Shown: positions 49,689 to 57,842 of the stretch, one piece after another
Numbering within the stretch: position 1 is the first letter of the stretch
Layout of the letters: the number at the start of each line of letters is the position of its first letter
NCBI RefSeq assembly: GCF_002163715.1
Contig: NZ_CP015698.1
Location: 1-64,000 of the forward strand
DNA length: 64,000 bases
Source of the DNA: Curvibacter sp. AEP1-3
GTDB taxonomy: Bacteria > Pseudomonadota > Gammaproteobacteria > Burkholderiales > Burkholderiaceae_C
Direction of reading: 5' to 3'
Made by a program: the position numbers and the translations under genes
The notes under the pieces: generated by a model
Database searches by the model: none
Seen by the model: only the letters and a program-made list of their open reading frames with translations
Told to the model about the DNA's origin: nothing

Positions 49689-51158
49689 TTGAGCGTACCC
49701 GCCTCCACTGCAGAGAAGAAAATCATTCCTATCGTCGCATCACCGGACAAAGGGCCCATTGCCCCGCCACCCGGTGCCGACGAGGAGACGATTGCCCTGT
49801 ACGAAGCGCACAAGAAGATTTATCCGCGCAGCGTGTCGGGCTACTTCTCGAAGTGGCGGTGGGCGTTGGTCTTCCTGACCCAGTTGGTGTTTTATGGATT
49901 GCCATGGTTGGAGTGGGGGCAGCGCCAAGCGGTGCTGTTTGATCTCGGGGCTCGGCGGTTCTATATCTTCAACCTTGTGCTGTACCCGCAGGACTTTGTG
50001 TATCTCACCGGCATTCTGGTGATCTCCGCACTGTCCTTGTTTTTGTTTACGGCGGTAGCAGGGCGTTTGTGGTGCGGCTATGCCTGTCCGCAAACGGTGT
50101 ACACCGAAATTTTCCTTTGGTTGGAAAAGCTGGCGGAAGGAGACCGCTCTGCCCGCATGCGGCGTGACGCAGGTCCTTGGAATCTCGATAAGGTCTGGCG
50201 CAAAGCAGCCAAGCAGCTGATGTGGATTGCCGTTGGCTTGTGGACCGGATTCACGTTCGTGGGTTACTTCACACCCATCCACAGTCTGGGCGCTGAATTC
50301 ATGGCGTTGTCCATGGGCCCTTGGGAAACCTTCTGGGTGTTGTTCTACGGCTTTGCCACTTACGGCAATGCGGGCTACATGCGCGAGCAGGTCTGCAAAT
50401 ACATGTGTCCTTATGCGCGCTTCCAAAGCGCCATGTTTGACAAAGACACCTTGATCGTGACCTACGACCAGGAGCGCGGGGAGCCACGGGGTGCCCGCTC
50501 CAAAAAAGCCGACATCGCAACCTTGAATCTGGGCGCCTGTGTGGACTGCAGCTTGTGCGTGCAAGTCTGCCCGACCGGTATTGATATCCGCAAAGGCTTG
50601 CAATACGAATGTATTGGTTGTGGTGCTTGTGCCGATGTGTGTGACACCGTAATGGACAAAATGGGTTACACCCGTGGCTTGGTGAAATACTCTACACAGA
50701 ACGCCTTGAGTCAGCACTGGACCAATGCCCAAACCTTGCGTCATGTGCTTCGACCCCGTGTGCTGATCTACACCGGCATACTGCTGGCCGTGGTAATCGC
50801 GATGTTGACCAGTCTCTGGTTGCGCCCGCCATTCAAAGTGGATGTGGAGCGCGACCGCGGCACTTTGGCCCGCATTGTGTCGGGTGGTCGTCTGGAGAAT
50901 GTGTACCGCCTGCAAATCATGAACACCCGGGAAACTCCGCAAACCTATGAAGTCAGCGTTGATGGGCTCCCGGGGTTAACGGTGTCGACCGATGCCAGCA
51001 TGGAAGTCGGCCCTACCGAATCGCGCTGGATCGCCGTCCGTGTGCAGCTTCCCTACGAAGGTGCGGCTCCCGGTTCTCACCCCATCCATTTCACGGTGAA
51101 ATCGGCTCCCGCGTCTGCCGCAGTGACTGAAAAGTCCGTATTCATTGTTCCGCGTTAA
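49689..51158 (+). CDS. ccoG: cbb3 oxidase assembly iron-sulfur/copper reductase CcoG
   Basis: Membrane protein, 489 residues, thought to reduce copper for the oxidase. Start is a TTG at 49689, 6 bases after AAAGGA. It has several membrane helices, the early cysteines LWCGYACPQTVYTE and the ferredoxin segment CVDCSLCVQVCPTG with CIGCGACADVCD. The C-terminal Ig-like periplasmic domain (about 385-485) follows the last helix. It precedes ccoH as in other cco operons. Confidence 0.95.
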   Translation: MSVPASTAEKKIIPIVASPDKGPIAPPPGADEETIALYEAHKKIYPRSVSGYFSKWRWALVFLTQLVFYGLPWLEWGQRQAVLFDLGARRFYIFNLVLYPQDFVYLTGILVISALSLFLFTAVAGRLWCGYACPQTVYTEIFLWLEKLAEGDRSARMRRDAGPWNLDKVWRKAAKQLMWIAVGLWTGFTFVGYFTPIHSLGAEFMALSMGPWETFWVLFYGFATYGNAGYMREQVCKYMCPYARFQSAMFDKDTLIVTYDQERGEPRGARSKKADIATLNLGACVDCSLCVQVCPTGIDIRKGLQYECIGCGACADVCDTVMDKMGYTRGLVKYSTQNALSQHWTNAQTLRHVLRPRVLIYTGILLAVVIAMLTSLWLRPPFKVDVERDRGTLARIVSGGRLENVYRLQIMNTRETPQTYEVSVDGLPGLTVSTDASMEVGPTESRWIAVRVQLPYEGAAPGSHPIHFTVKSAPASAAVTEKSVFIVPR

Positions 51159-51170
51159 GAAAGACTGCTT

Positions 51171-51449
51171 ATGTCCAACCCTACAACTTCGTCCAACACA
51201 CCCGCACCCTGGTGGAAGTTCGGTCATGTGTGGCTGGTAGTCTCCGGTCCGCTCATCGTGGTGGTGGCGAGTTTCCTGACCTTCTATATTGCCGTGCGTG
51301 GCATGGACCCCATCGTCGATGAAAACTACTACCAGGCCGGCTTAGACATCAACAAGTCTTTGGCGGCCAAGCCTGAGAGCCTGGCCCCAGCCATGCAGGC
51401 GCGAAACCATGCAGCGACAGGGGTAGTGCCCACCACTGCACCGCGCTAA
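51171..51449 (+). CDS. ccoH: cbb3 assembly protein CcoH/FixH
   Basis: Small membrane protein, 92 residues, needed for oxidase assembly. One helix (VWLVVSGPLIVVVASFLTFYIAV, cited as LVVSGPLIVVVASFLTFY) is followed by VDENYYQAGLDINK, the FixH/CcoH hallmark. It is shorter than many FixH proteins, lacking much of the periplasmic domain. It starts 12 bp after ccoG. Confidence 0.88.
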   Translation: MSNPTTSSNTPAPWWKFGHVWLVVSGPLIVVVASFLTFYIAVRGMDPIVDENYYQAGLDINKSLAAKPESLAPAMQARNHAATGVVPTTAPR

Positions 51450-51471
51450 AGCGGATTTTCAGGAGCGATGT

Positions 51472-51708
51472 ATGCCGACAGGTAAATGGATGGCAGTCGT
51501 CTGGCCCGCTTTTCTGGCGGCCGGAGTACTGGAGATCGTGGTGTTTGCATTCATTGACCCGCACGATCTGCATTGGCACGATGCAGCGCTACCGCTTTCA
51601 CGCCAAGGGATTTACACCCTGGCGTTCTTCGTTTTCTGGGCGGTGACGCTGGCCTCCAGCGCCTTGACCGCCTTGCTCAATATGAGTGCCGCCGAGGTCA
51701 ACGACTAG
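51472..51708 (+). CDS. Small two-helix membrane protein of unknown function
   Basis: A 78-residue protein with two hydrophobic segments (WPAFLAAGVLEIVVFAFID and GIYTLAFFVFWAVTLASSAL) and a central polar loop with three His (DPHDLHWHDAALP). It has a good AGGAG ribosome site and lies 22 bp after ccoH on the same strand, so it is very likely part of the cco operon. I do not recognise it; the His-rich loop could bind copper or haem (speculation). Confidence 0.8.
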   Translation: MPTGKWMAVVWPAFLAAGVLEIVVFAFIDPHDLHWHDAALPLSRQGIYTLAFFVFWAVTLASSALTALLNMSAAEVND

Positions 51709-51723
51709 GAGTTTGAGCCCCGC

Positions 51724-52524
51724 TCAGTTGCAGACCTTGGGGTTGACAATGTCCTTCAGGGCCTCTGTGTTCAAGATGCGCACATGGCGCTGCTTGACTT
51801 CCACAATGCCGTCTTCCACGAATTTGGAGAATGTGCGGCTCACGGTCTCAAGCTTCAGACCAAGGTAGCTTCCAATCTCTTCGCGGGTCATCCGCAACAC
51901 CAACTCGCTTTGCGAGAAGCCGCGGGCATGCAGGCGCTGAACCAGGTTCAGCAGAAACGCAGCCAGTCGCTCTTCGGCTCGCATGCTACCCAGAAGCAGC
52001 ATCACGCCGTTTTCACGCACGATTTCGCGGCTCATGATCTTGTGGACATGGCGCTGCAGCGAATTCACTTCCCGCGAGAGCTCTTCAATGCGGTCAAAGG
52101 GCATGACGCAGACTTCGGCATCTTCGAGGGCTACTGCATCGCACGTGTGGTGGTCGTTCACAATGCCATCGAGCCCCACGATTTCGCCGGCCATCTGGAA
52201 GCCGGTCACCTGGTCGCGGCCGTCTTCTGAAGCTACGCAAGTTTTGAAGAAGCCGGTGCGAATGGCAAACAGGCTGGTGAACTTTTCTCCGTTGCGGAAG
52301 AGGGTTGCTCCGCGTTTGATCTTTCGGCGGCTGGCCACTACGTCGTCAATCTTGTCCAGCTCTGCAGCGCTCAACCCCAAGGGCATGCACAGTTCGCGCA
52401 GGTTGCAGTTGGAGCAAGCCACTTTGATGGTGTGGGGGTTCAATGCCGCTGTGCCGACCGGCGTGATCGCGATGGACGTATGGTTGTCGAGAGACTTGGC
52501 GGTAGGTGTTGCGTGTTCAAGCAT
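51724..52524 (-). CDS. fnr: Oxygen-sensing regulator Fnr
   Basis: Crp/Fnr-type activator whose 4Fe-4S cluster is destroyed by oxygen. The 266-residue form starts at ATG 52524, after AGGGG, with C37, C40 and C46 (ACSNCNLRELC) and a fourth cysteine in HHTCDA. A cyclic-nucleotide-like fold is followed by a helix-turn-helix (TREEIGSYLGLKLETVSRTFS). A longer frame to 52563 exists, but that would start only 11 bases from an FNR box. It is convergent with the cco cluster and divergent from hemN. Confidence 0.93.
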   Translation of the reverse strand: MLEHATPTAKSLDNHTSIAITPVGTAALNPHTIKVACSNCNLRELCMPLGLSAAELDKIDDVVASRRKIKRGATLFRNGEKFTSLFAIRTGFFKTCVASEDGRDQVTGFQMAGEIVGLDGIVNDHHTCDAVALEDAEVCVMPFDRIEELSREVNSLQRHVHKIMSREIVRENGVMLLLGSMRAEERLAAFLLNLVQRLHARGFSQSELVLRMTREEIGSYLGLKLETVSRTFSKFVEDGIVEVKQRHVRILNTEALKDIVNPKVCN

Positions 52525-52533
52525 GGTGTTCCC

Positions 52534-52547
52534 CTGATGCAAGTCAA
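52534..52547. promoter_or_regulatory. Degenerate FNR-like site next to fnr start
   Basis: CTGAT-GCAA-GTCAA, eight of ten fixed positions, just upstream of the ATG of fnr. It could act as a repressing autoregulatory site, but it may also be chance. Confidence 0.4.
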
Positions 52548-52574
52548 TTATGGTCTCGGTCATCCTGAAACTCC

Positions 52575-52588
52575 TTGATGTAAATCAA
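52575..52588. promoter_or_regulatory. FNR box, fnr/hemN divergent promoter
   Basis: TTGAT-GTAA-ATCAA matches the consensus fully. It lies 51 bases before the hemN start and 50 bases before the fnr start at 52524. Confidence 0.88.
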
Positions 52589-52639
52589 GGAGCTTGGCGG
52601 GCGCTTCGGTCACAGTCTGTGCGCTAGCTTGGAGTATTC

Positions 52640-54040
52640 ATGAACGCAGCCATTGCATCCGCACCCATATCAGAACAATTATTGACCCGGTTTGATGTCT
52701 CCGGGCCGCGTTACACCTCGTACCCGACGGCAGATCGCTTTGTCGAGGCCTTCAGTGCGGACGATTACACCCAAGCCTTGCAGCAACGCCGGTCCGGGGC
52801 TGCTGCGCTGGCCTTGCCCTTGTCTCTCTACGTGCACATCCCATTTTGCGAATCGCTGTGCTACTACTGCGCTTGCAACAAGATTATCACCAAGCACCAT
52901 GACAAGGCAGCTACGTATTTGCGCTACCTGACCCGGGAAGTGGAGTTACACACGAAATTGATGGGAACAGGACAGTCCGTCAGCCAGTTGCACTTGGGTG
53001 GGGGCAGCCCCACCTTTTTGAGCGACGCTGAACTGCGGGAACTCATGGCGATGCTGCGCCGCAACTTCAGCTTTGCCGCCGGCGGTGAATATTCCATAGA
53101 GGTGGATCCTCGCACGGTTGATGCATCGCGCCTGGATACCTTGGCCGAGCTGGGTTTCAACCGACTGAGCTTCGGCGTGCAAGACTTTGACCCCGCAGTG
53201 CAGAAGGCTGTGCACCGCGTGCAGCCCGCCGAGCAGGTATTTGCCTTGGTCGAAGCGGCACGGGCTCGTGGATTTGAGTCCATCAATGTGGACCTGATAT
53301 ACGGCTTGCCCCGCCAAAGCCCCGAGTCCTTTGACCGTACCCTCGCACAAGTGAATGCCTTGCGCCCTGACCGCATTGCCCTCTATGCCTATGCGCATCT
53401 GCCGGAGCGCTTCAAGCCCCAACGGCGTATCGCCACAGTGGAGCTGCCCGGTGCCGCCTCCAAGGTGTCCATGTTGGCGCACTCACTGGCTTCCTTCATG
53501 GGGGCTGGCTATGTGTATGTGGGTATGGATCACTTTGCCTTGCCGGACGACTCGCTGGCCATCGCCAAACGTCAGGGGCGCTTGCACCGTAACTTCCAGG
53601 GCTACAGCACCCAGCCGGATTGCGACTTGATTGCCTTGGGGGTGTCTGCCATCGGCCGCATCGGTGCCACTTACAGCCAGAATGCCAAGACACTGGAAGA
53701 GTATTACGACTACCTCGACCAAGGGCGTTTCCCCATCGTGCGGGGTATGGCCGTTACGCGTGACGACCTGGTGCGCCGTGCGGTGATCATGGCGCTCATG
53801 TGCCAAGGCCAGCTGCAGTTTGAATCTATCAATCTTGCGTATCTGCTGGACTTCAAAACCTACTTTGCAGCTGAACTCAATACCTTGCGCGGTTTGGAAG
53901 AGCAGGGTCTGGTGACGCTGGATGACAACGGTATCCAAGTGACCAGCCAAGGGTGGTTCTTTGTACGCGCCGTCGCCATGGTGTTCGACCGCTATCTGCA
54001 AACCGACCGTACCCGCGCCCGCTTCTCCAAAATCATTTAA
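52640..54040 (+). CDS. hemN: Oxygen-independent coproporphyrinogen III oxidase
   Basis: Radical SAM enzyme that makes protoporphyrinogen IX without oxygen. The 466 residues have the CESLCYYCAC cluster motif (CX3CX2C plus an extra Cys) after YVHIPF, the SAM-binding GGGSPTFL and the DLIYGLPRQSPESF segment. It is divergent from fnr with an FNR box between them. It supplies haem for the oxidase at low oxygen. Confidence 0.95.
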   Translation: MNAAIASAPISEQLLTRFDVSGPRYTSYPTADRFVEAFSADDYTQALQQRRSGAAALALPLSLYVHIPFCESLCYYCACNKIITKHHDKAATYLRYLTREVELHTKLMGTGQSVSQLHLGGGSPTFLSDAELRELMAMLRRNFSFAAGGEYSIEVDPRTVDASRLDTLAELGFNRLSFGVQDFDPAVQKAVHRVQPAEQVFALVEAARARGFESINVDLIYGLPRQSPESFDRTLAQVNALRPDRIALYAYAHLPERFKPQRRIATVELPGAASKVSMLAHSLASFMGAGYVYVGMDHFALPDDSLAIAKRQGRLHRNFQGYSTQPDCDLIALGVSAIGRIGATYSQNAKTLEEYYDYLDQGRFPIVRGMAVTRDDLVRRAVIMALMCQGQLQFESINLAYLLDFKTYFAAELNTLRGLEEQGLVTLDDNGIQVTSQGWFFVRAVAMVFDRYLQTDRTRARFSKII

Positions 54041-54049
54041 CCTGCCCGG

Positions 54050-54733
54050 ATGCAGTCGTCTCTGGCAGTTACCGCTTTGTTGATGGGCCTCGTGGGCGGG
54101 CCCCATTGTCTTGCCATGTGCGGGGCGGCTTGTGCAGGCATCGGGCAGGCCGCAGGCGCCAGAGGTACGACAGCCATGCTGAGTTTCCAAGCGGGCAGAG
54201 TCATAGGTTATGCAGCGCTGGGGGCACTTGCGGCTGCTTCGGTGCAAGGCTTGGGTTGGCTCACCGTGCAATCCACTGCGTTGCGGCCGGTCTGGTCCTT
54301 GTTGCACGTGGCGGCTACGGTTCTGGGGCTCGTCCTTCTGTTTACAGGCCAGCAACCTCTGTGGCTGCAAGCCGGTGCACGCAGCGTCTGGGCCCGCGTG
54401 CGCAAAGTCTCTGCGGGAAGTGCGCTTGCGGCTCCCATGGGCTTGGGCGTGGTGTGGTCCCTGCTGCCTTGCGGATTGCTGTATTCCGCCTTGCTACTGG
54501 CCTCCCTGTCAGGGGAACCGCTATCCGGCGCTGCGACCATGGCCCTTTTTGCGCTGGGGACCTCACTCACCATGATGGCAGGCCCCTGGCTCTGGTTACG
54601 GTTAGGTCTGTCGCGCATGGGGGATGGCACTTGGGGTATACGCCTAGCCGGAGCGGCCTTGGCAGTGGCCTCAACGTGGGCTTTGTGGATGGGATTGGTG
54701 CACAATAAAGCACCATGGTGTGCCGTCGTCTGA
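54050..54733 (+). CDS. Sulfite exporter TauE/SafE-like (COG2836) membrane protein
   Basis: A 227-residue membrane protein with six or so helices. The early GGPHCLAMCGAACAG and the later LLPCGLLYSALLLA are typical of the COG2836 group near cbb3 oxidase or copper genes. The H-C-x3-C and P-C motifs might bind copper or act as a redox pair (inference). It lies 9 bp after hemN and is probably co-transcribed. Confidence 0.86.
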   Translation: MQSSLAVTALLMGLVGGPHCLAMCGAACAGIGQAAGARGTTAMLSFQAGRVIGYAALGALAAASVQGLGWLTVQSTALRPVWSLLHVAATVLGLVLLFTGQQPLWLQAGARSVWARVRKVSAGSALAAPMGLGVVWSLLPCGLLYSALLLASLSGEPLSGAATMALFALGTSLTMMAGPWLWLRLGLSRMGDGTWGIRLAGAALAVASTWALWMGLVHNKAPWCAVV

Positions 54734-54739
54734 CACTGA

Positions 54740-55876
54740 ATGACATCGTCTTCAGGCGGCCCATCGCCCACGCAGACCCAAGGAAAGTCCGCCTGCATGC
54801 ACGACCCCGCCAACCTGGATGAGAAGCTACGGATTGAAGACCTGCGCAGCTTCAATATCCTGGATACGCCTGCCGAACAGGCCTATGACGATGTGGTCAG
54901 CTTGGCCTCGTTCATTTGCGACACCCCCATTGCCCTGATTTCGCTGGTAGATGAAGACCGGCAATGGTTCAAGGCCCGACTGGGCTTAAGCGCCATGGAA
55001 ACCCCACGTGGTCAGGCCTTTTGCGCCCATGCCATCGTAGATCCTGACCGGGTCATGGAAGTGCCTGATGCATTGCAGGACGCGCGCTTCGTCGATAACC
55101 CGCTAGTGACCGGAGACCCCGGTATCCGTTTTTATGCAGGCGCACCGCTGCTGACACCCTCCGGTGCCGCTCTTGGTACCGTTTGTGTGATTGACAAAGT
55201 GCCCCGCAAACTGACCGAGCGCCAATCAGAGGCCCTCCGGGCGCTCTCCCGTCAGGTGGTGCAGTTGCTGGCCTTGCGCCGCGCCAATGCAGAACTGGAG
55301 CTGGTAGCGAAAGCGCAAACACTGCGCCAGCAGCAACTTGAAAACCACCAGCGCCGCATCGAAGAGCTGAACCAGGATTTGCAGGAACAAACCCTTACTG
55401 ATCCACTCACGGCCCTGAAGAATCGTCGTGCCTTTGAAACGTTGCTGGCCAACGAGTTTGCGCGCTCCCAGCGTTCCAAATCGCCACTGTGTCTATTGAT
55501 GGTGGATGCGGATCACTTCAAGGCCTATAACGATGCATTTGGCCACGTGGCCGGAGATCAGGCTTTGATGTTTGTTTCGCTGGCCATCAAGAGCCAGGCT
55601 CGTGCCTATGACCATGTAGCCCGCTACGGTGGTGAGGAGTTTTGCGTCATCCTGCCCGATACCAAGCTCAACGAGGCGCTGGTGGTGGCTGAGCGCATTC
55701 GCGAATCCATCAAGAGCATCATTGGCCTGCGCCGGCCCATGACGGGTAGCATCGGTGTGGCGTATTCCGAAGGCGTCCCCAGCCCCAAGCGACTGGTGGA
55801 ACTTGCAGACCGTGCGATGTACCTCGCCAAGCAGGGCGGGCGTGACCGGGTGGAGATATTCCTCCCCCCTGTCTGA
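54740..55876 (+). CDS. Diguanylate cyclase with GAF domain
   Basis: Makes cyclic di-GMP. At 378 residues it has an N-terminal GAF domain (about 30-175; PIALISLVDEDRQWFKAR, DARFVDNPLV, IRFYAGAPLL), a coiled coil (about 180-215) and a GGDEF domain (about 216-375). The active site is RYGGEEF, with an inhibitory-site RxxD five residues before it (RAYD). An internal ATG at 54797 is a possible start. It is 6 bp after the TauE/SafE-like gene. Confidence 0.93.
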   Translation: MTSSSGGPSPTQTQGKSACMHDPANLDEKLRIEDLRSFNILDTPAEQAYDDVVSLASFICDTPIALISLVDEDRQWFKARLGLSAMETPRGQAFCAHAIVDPDRVMEVPDALQDARFVDNPLVTGDPGIRFYAGAPLLTPSGAALGTVCVIDKVPRKLTERQSEALRALSRQVVQLLALRRANAELELVAKAQTLRQQQLENHQRRIEELNQDLQEQTLTDPLTALKNRRAFETLLANEFARSQRSKSPLCLLMVDADHFKAYNDAFGHVAGDQALMFVSLAIKSQARAYDHVARYGGEEFCVILPDTKLNEALVVAERIRESIKSIIGLRRPMTGSIGVAYSEGVPSPKRLVELADRAMYLAKQGGRDRVEIFLPPV

Positions 55877-56000
55877 CGCCACAACAGGGGTGAAGCAGGG
55901 ACGGGGCGATAGCCCCATGTCCGCTGAAATACATCTGCCGCTGACCCTGTCTCTCTGTGTGTTTCGCGACAGCCTGTTTACGTCTGCAGCTTAAATTGAC

Positions 56001-56825
56001 TCAGAGCGGGCGGATGCTGCCTTTGAGGATGGCCGGGCTGTAATAGCGGAGGAAGGCCTTCCATACATCTCCCGATCGAGCAGCACGCTCCAATGCCTCC
56101 AGCAATGCCGCCCTGTCTTGCGGAGTGAGCGAACTGTTGGAAATGTAGACACCGCTGGTACCCCATGGCAGCTCGTCAAGCGGTTCAATGCGAAGACGAT
56201 CCAGTAAATCACGCACACGCTCGTCATCCTGCATGGCGCCGGCCAGTATGGTCGAAGCCATGATGGTTGCGTGTGCACTGCCGGCCTTGAGCAACCGAGC
56301 TACTGATATGGCGTCCACATCCATGATTAACCGCCCCTGCTTTGCAAGGGAGGTCACCAAATCCTGGTACGCAGGGCCGTAGTCAAAACCTCGCACCAAA
56401 GCCACTTTCAATGTGGAGTCATCCTGCAGCTCCCGCAGCGTCTTGATGGTTGCGCGGTTGGACGACAGAGACAAAAGAGTGGGGCGGTTTTGTACGAGAG
56501 CCACGAACGTGCCAAAAGCGTCGCGCTTTGGTGTCTTGCTGGCGGGTATCAGCAGGTCTGCACGACCAGTCTCAAACAACACTTCCAACCGCGCCCGAGG
56601 CACCTCATTGAAGGTGAAACTGCAGCCTTCTTTGTCGGTGAGGCTGCGCAAAAGTTCGGGGTAAATGCCACTGATGCTTTCCCCGTCGATGAGCACGCTC
56701 TGGCCGATCGGAGCCACCGGCACTTGAATCACCCGTGAGCACTTGGCATGGCTTGCTGATGCACCAGAAACCGCAAGACCCAGAATCAAAAGCAGTGCGC
56801 GCAGGTTGGGACCGAATCCAAGCAT
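56001..56825 (-). CDS. Periplasmic solute-binding protein (family 3-like)
   Basis: A 274-residue secreted protein with a signal peptide (about 1-27, LLLILGLAVSGASASHA). The PBPb-like fold is suggested by GESISGIYPELLRSL, FTFNEVPRARLEVLFETGRADLLI and VALVRGFDYG. There are no transporter genes nearby, so it may be an orphan receptor or a sensor-partner protein. A second similar protein lies at 60397. The substrate is unknown. Confidence 0.85.
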   Translation of the reverse strand: MLGFGPNLRALLLILGLAVSGASASHAKCSRVIQVPVAPIGQSVLIDGESISGIYPELLRSLTDKEGCSFTFNEVPRARLEVLFETGRADLLIPASKTPKRDAFGTFVALVQNRPTLLSLSSNRATIKTLRELQDDSTLKVALVRGFDYGPAYQDLVTSLAKQGRLIMDVDAISVARLLKAGSAHATIMASTILAGAMQDDERVRDLLDRLRIEPLDELPWGTSGVYISNSSLTPQDRAALLEALERAARSGDVWKAFLRYYSPAILKGSIRPL

Positions 56826-57086
56826 GACAAGAAGACTCCGAAGTATCTAAACGGGCTCACGAATTTGACGATTCCAGTTTATTCGAGCTAGCGAGGTTGT
56901 CGGTATTTCTAATTCACAAACAACTCCCACGAATGGGGCCACTGAGGGCAGTGAGCGAGCTGGAAGCTTGAAAAAGAGCAAGTGCATGTTTTCCGGTTGG
57001 ATCTTCTAGTGGGAATTTGTGCGATGACCTGAGGGGCTTTGTGTCTCGGGGTGATTCAGGCTTGCGTCGCCCTCTAAGATCCACGC

Positions 57087-57644
57087 ATGACAGAGGATGA
57101 TCTTGACCCGATCGAACGGTCCCGCGCCCAATGGCGCTGGCGGGGAGTGGACCGTCCCCCATTTGCTGAAACCCCTTCCGAGGGACAAATTTCTGTCTGG
57201 GACTTTCCGCGCCCACCAGAGCTTGTTCGGGAGATCCGTGAGGTGGTTGTGTACTGGGGGGATATAGAAGTGGCTCGCACAAGAGAGGCTTGGGCAGTCA
57301 GAGAGACCGCACACCCGCCAACCTATTACCTTCCCCTTTCTGCTGTTCATCGTTCGCTATTGCGCGAGGCTGGAGGAGGGTCTTTTTGCGAATGGAAAGG
57401 CCCTGCCGGATATTGGGATCTGGTTGAGGGAGGGCGTTGCTTGTCGAAGGTTGCTTGGAGCTACCCGCAACCGCTGGCTGGTGCGGAGCCCCTGGCAGAT
57501 TGCATCGCTTTTTACGCTCACGAACTGGCTTGCACAGTGGGCGGCGCCAAGGTGTCGGCACAACCCGGAGGTTTTTATGGCGGATGGATCACACCTGATT
57601 TAGCGGGGCCCTTCAAGGGCGAACCAGGCAGTAGCGGCTGGTAG
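57087..57644 (+). CDS. DUF427 domain protein
   Basis: A 185-residue protein of unknown function. The DUF427 pattern is visible: WDFPRPPELV, ARTREAWAVRETAHPPTYYLPLSAV (cited as ETAHPPTYYLPLSAV), FCEWKGPAGYWDLVE and KVAWSYPQPL. The tail is Gly/Pro-rich. No signal peptide. It lies upstream of a flavin monooxygenase with a 198-bp gap; any link is only by position. Confidence 0.85.
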   Translation: MTEDDLDPIERSRAQWRWRGVDRPPFAETPSEGQISVWDFPRPPELVREIREVVVYWGDIEVARTREAWAVRETAHPPTYYLPLSAVHRSLLREAGGGSFCEWKGPAGYWDLVEGGRCLSKVAWSYPQPLAGAEPLADCIAFYAHELACTVGGAKVSAQPGGFYGGWITPDLAGPFKGEPGSSGW

Positions 57645-57842
57645 TCGCGAAAGCTTAAAACCAGCCCTAGGTTTTTCCTGCAAAGGGAGCATTCCAGCAG
57701 CGGGTAGCCACCCCTTTCATCGTCGGGTTTGCATTGAAGTTAGATCGCGCAGAGAGGCTTTCAGGGCAAAGTTATAAACTGGCTTTTGGAGCCATGGCCC
57801 ACTATGGGCAAGCATTGCACTTGGTATTCGGCAGGGAGTTCT

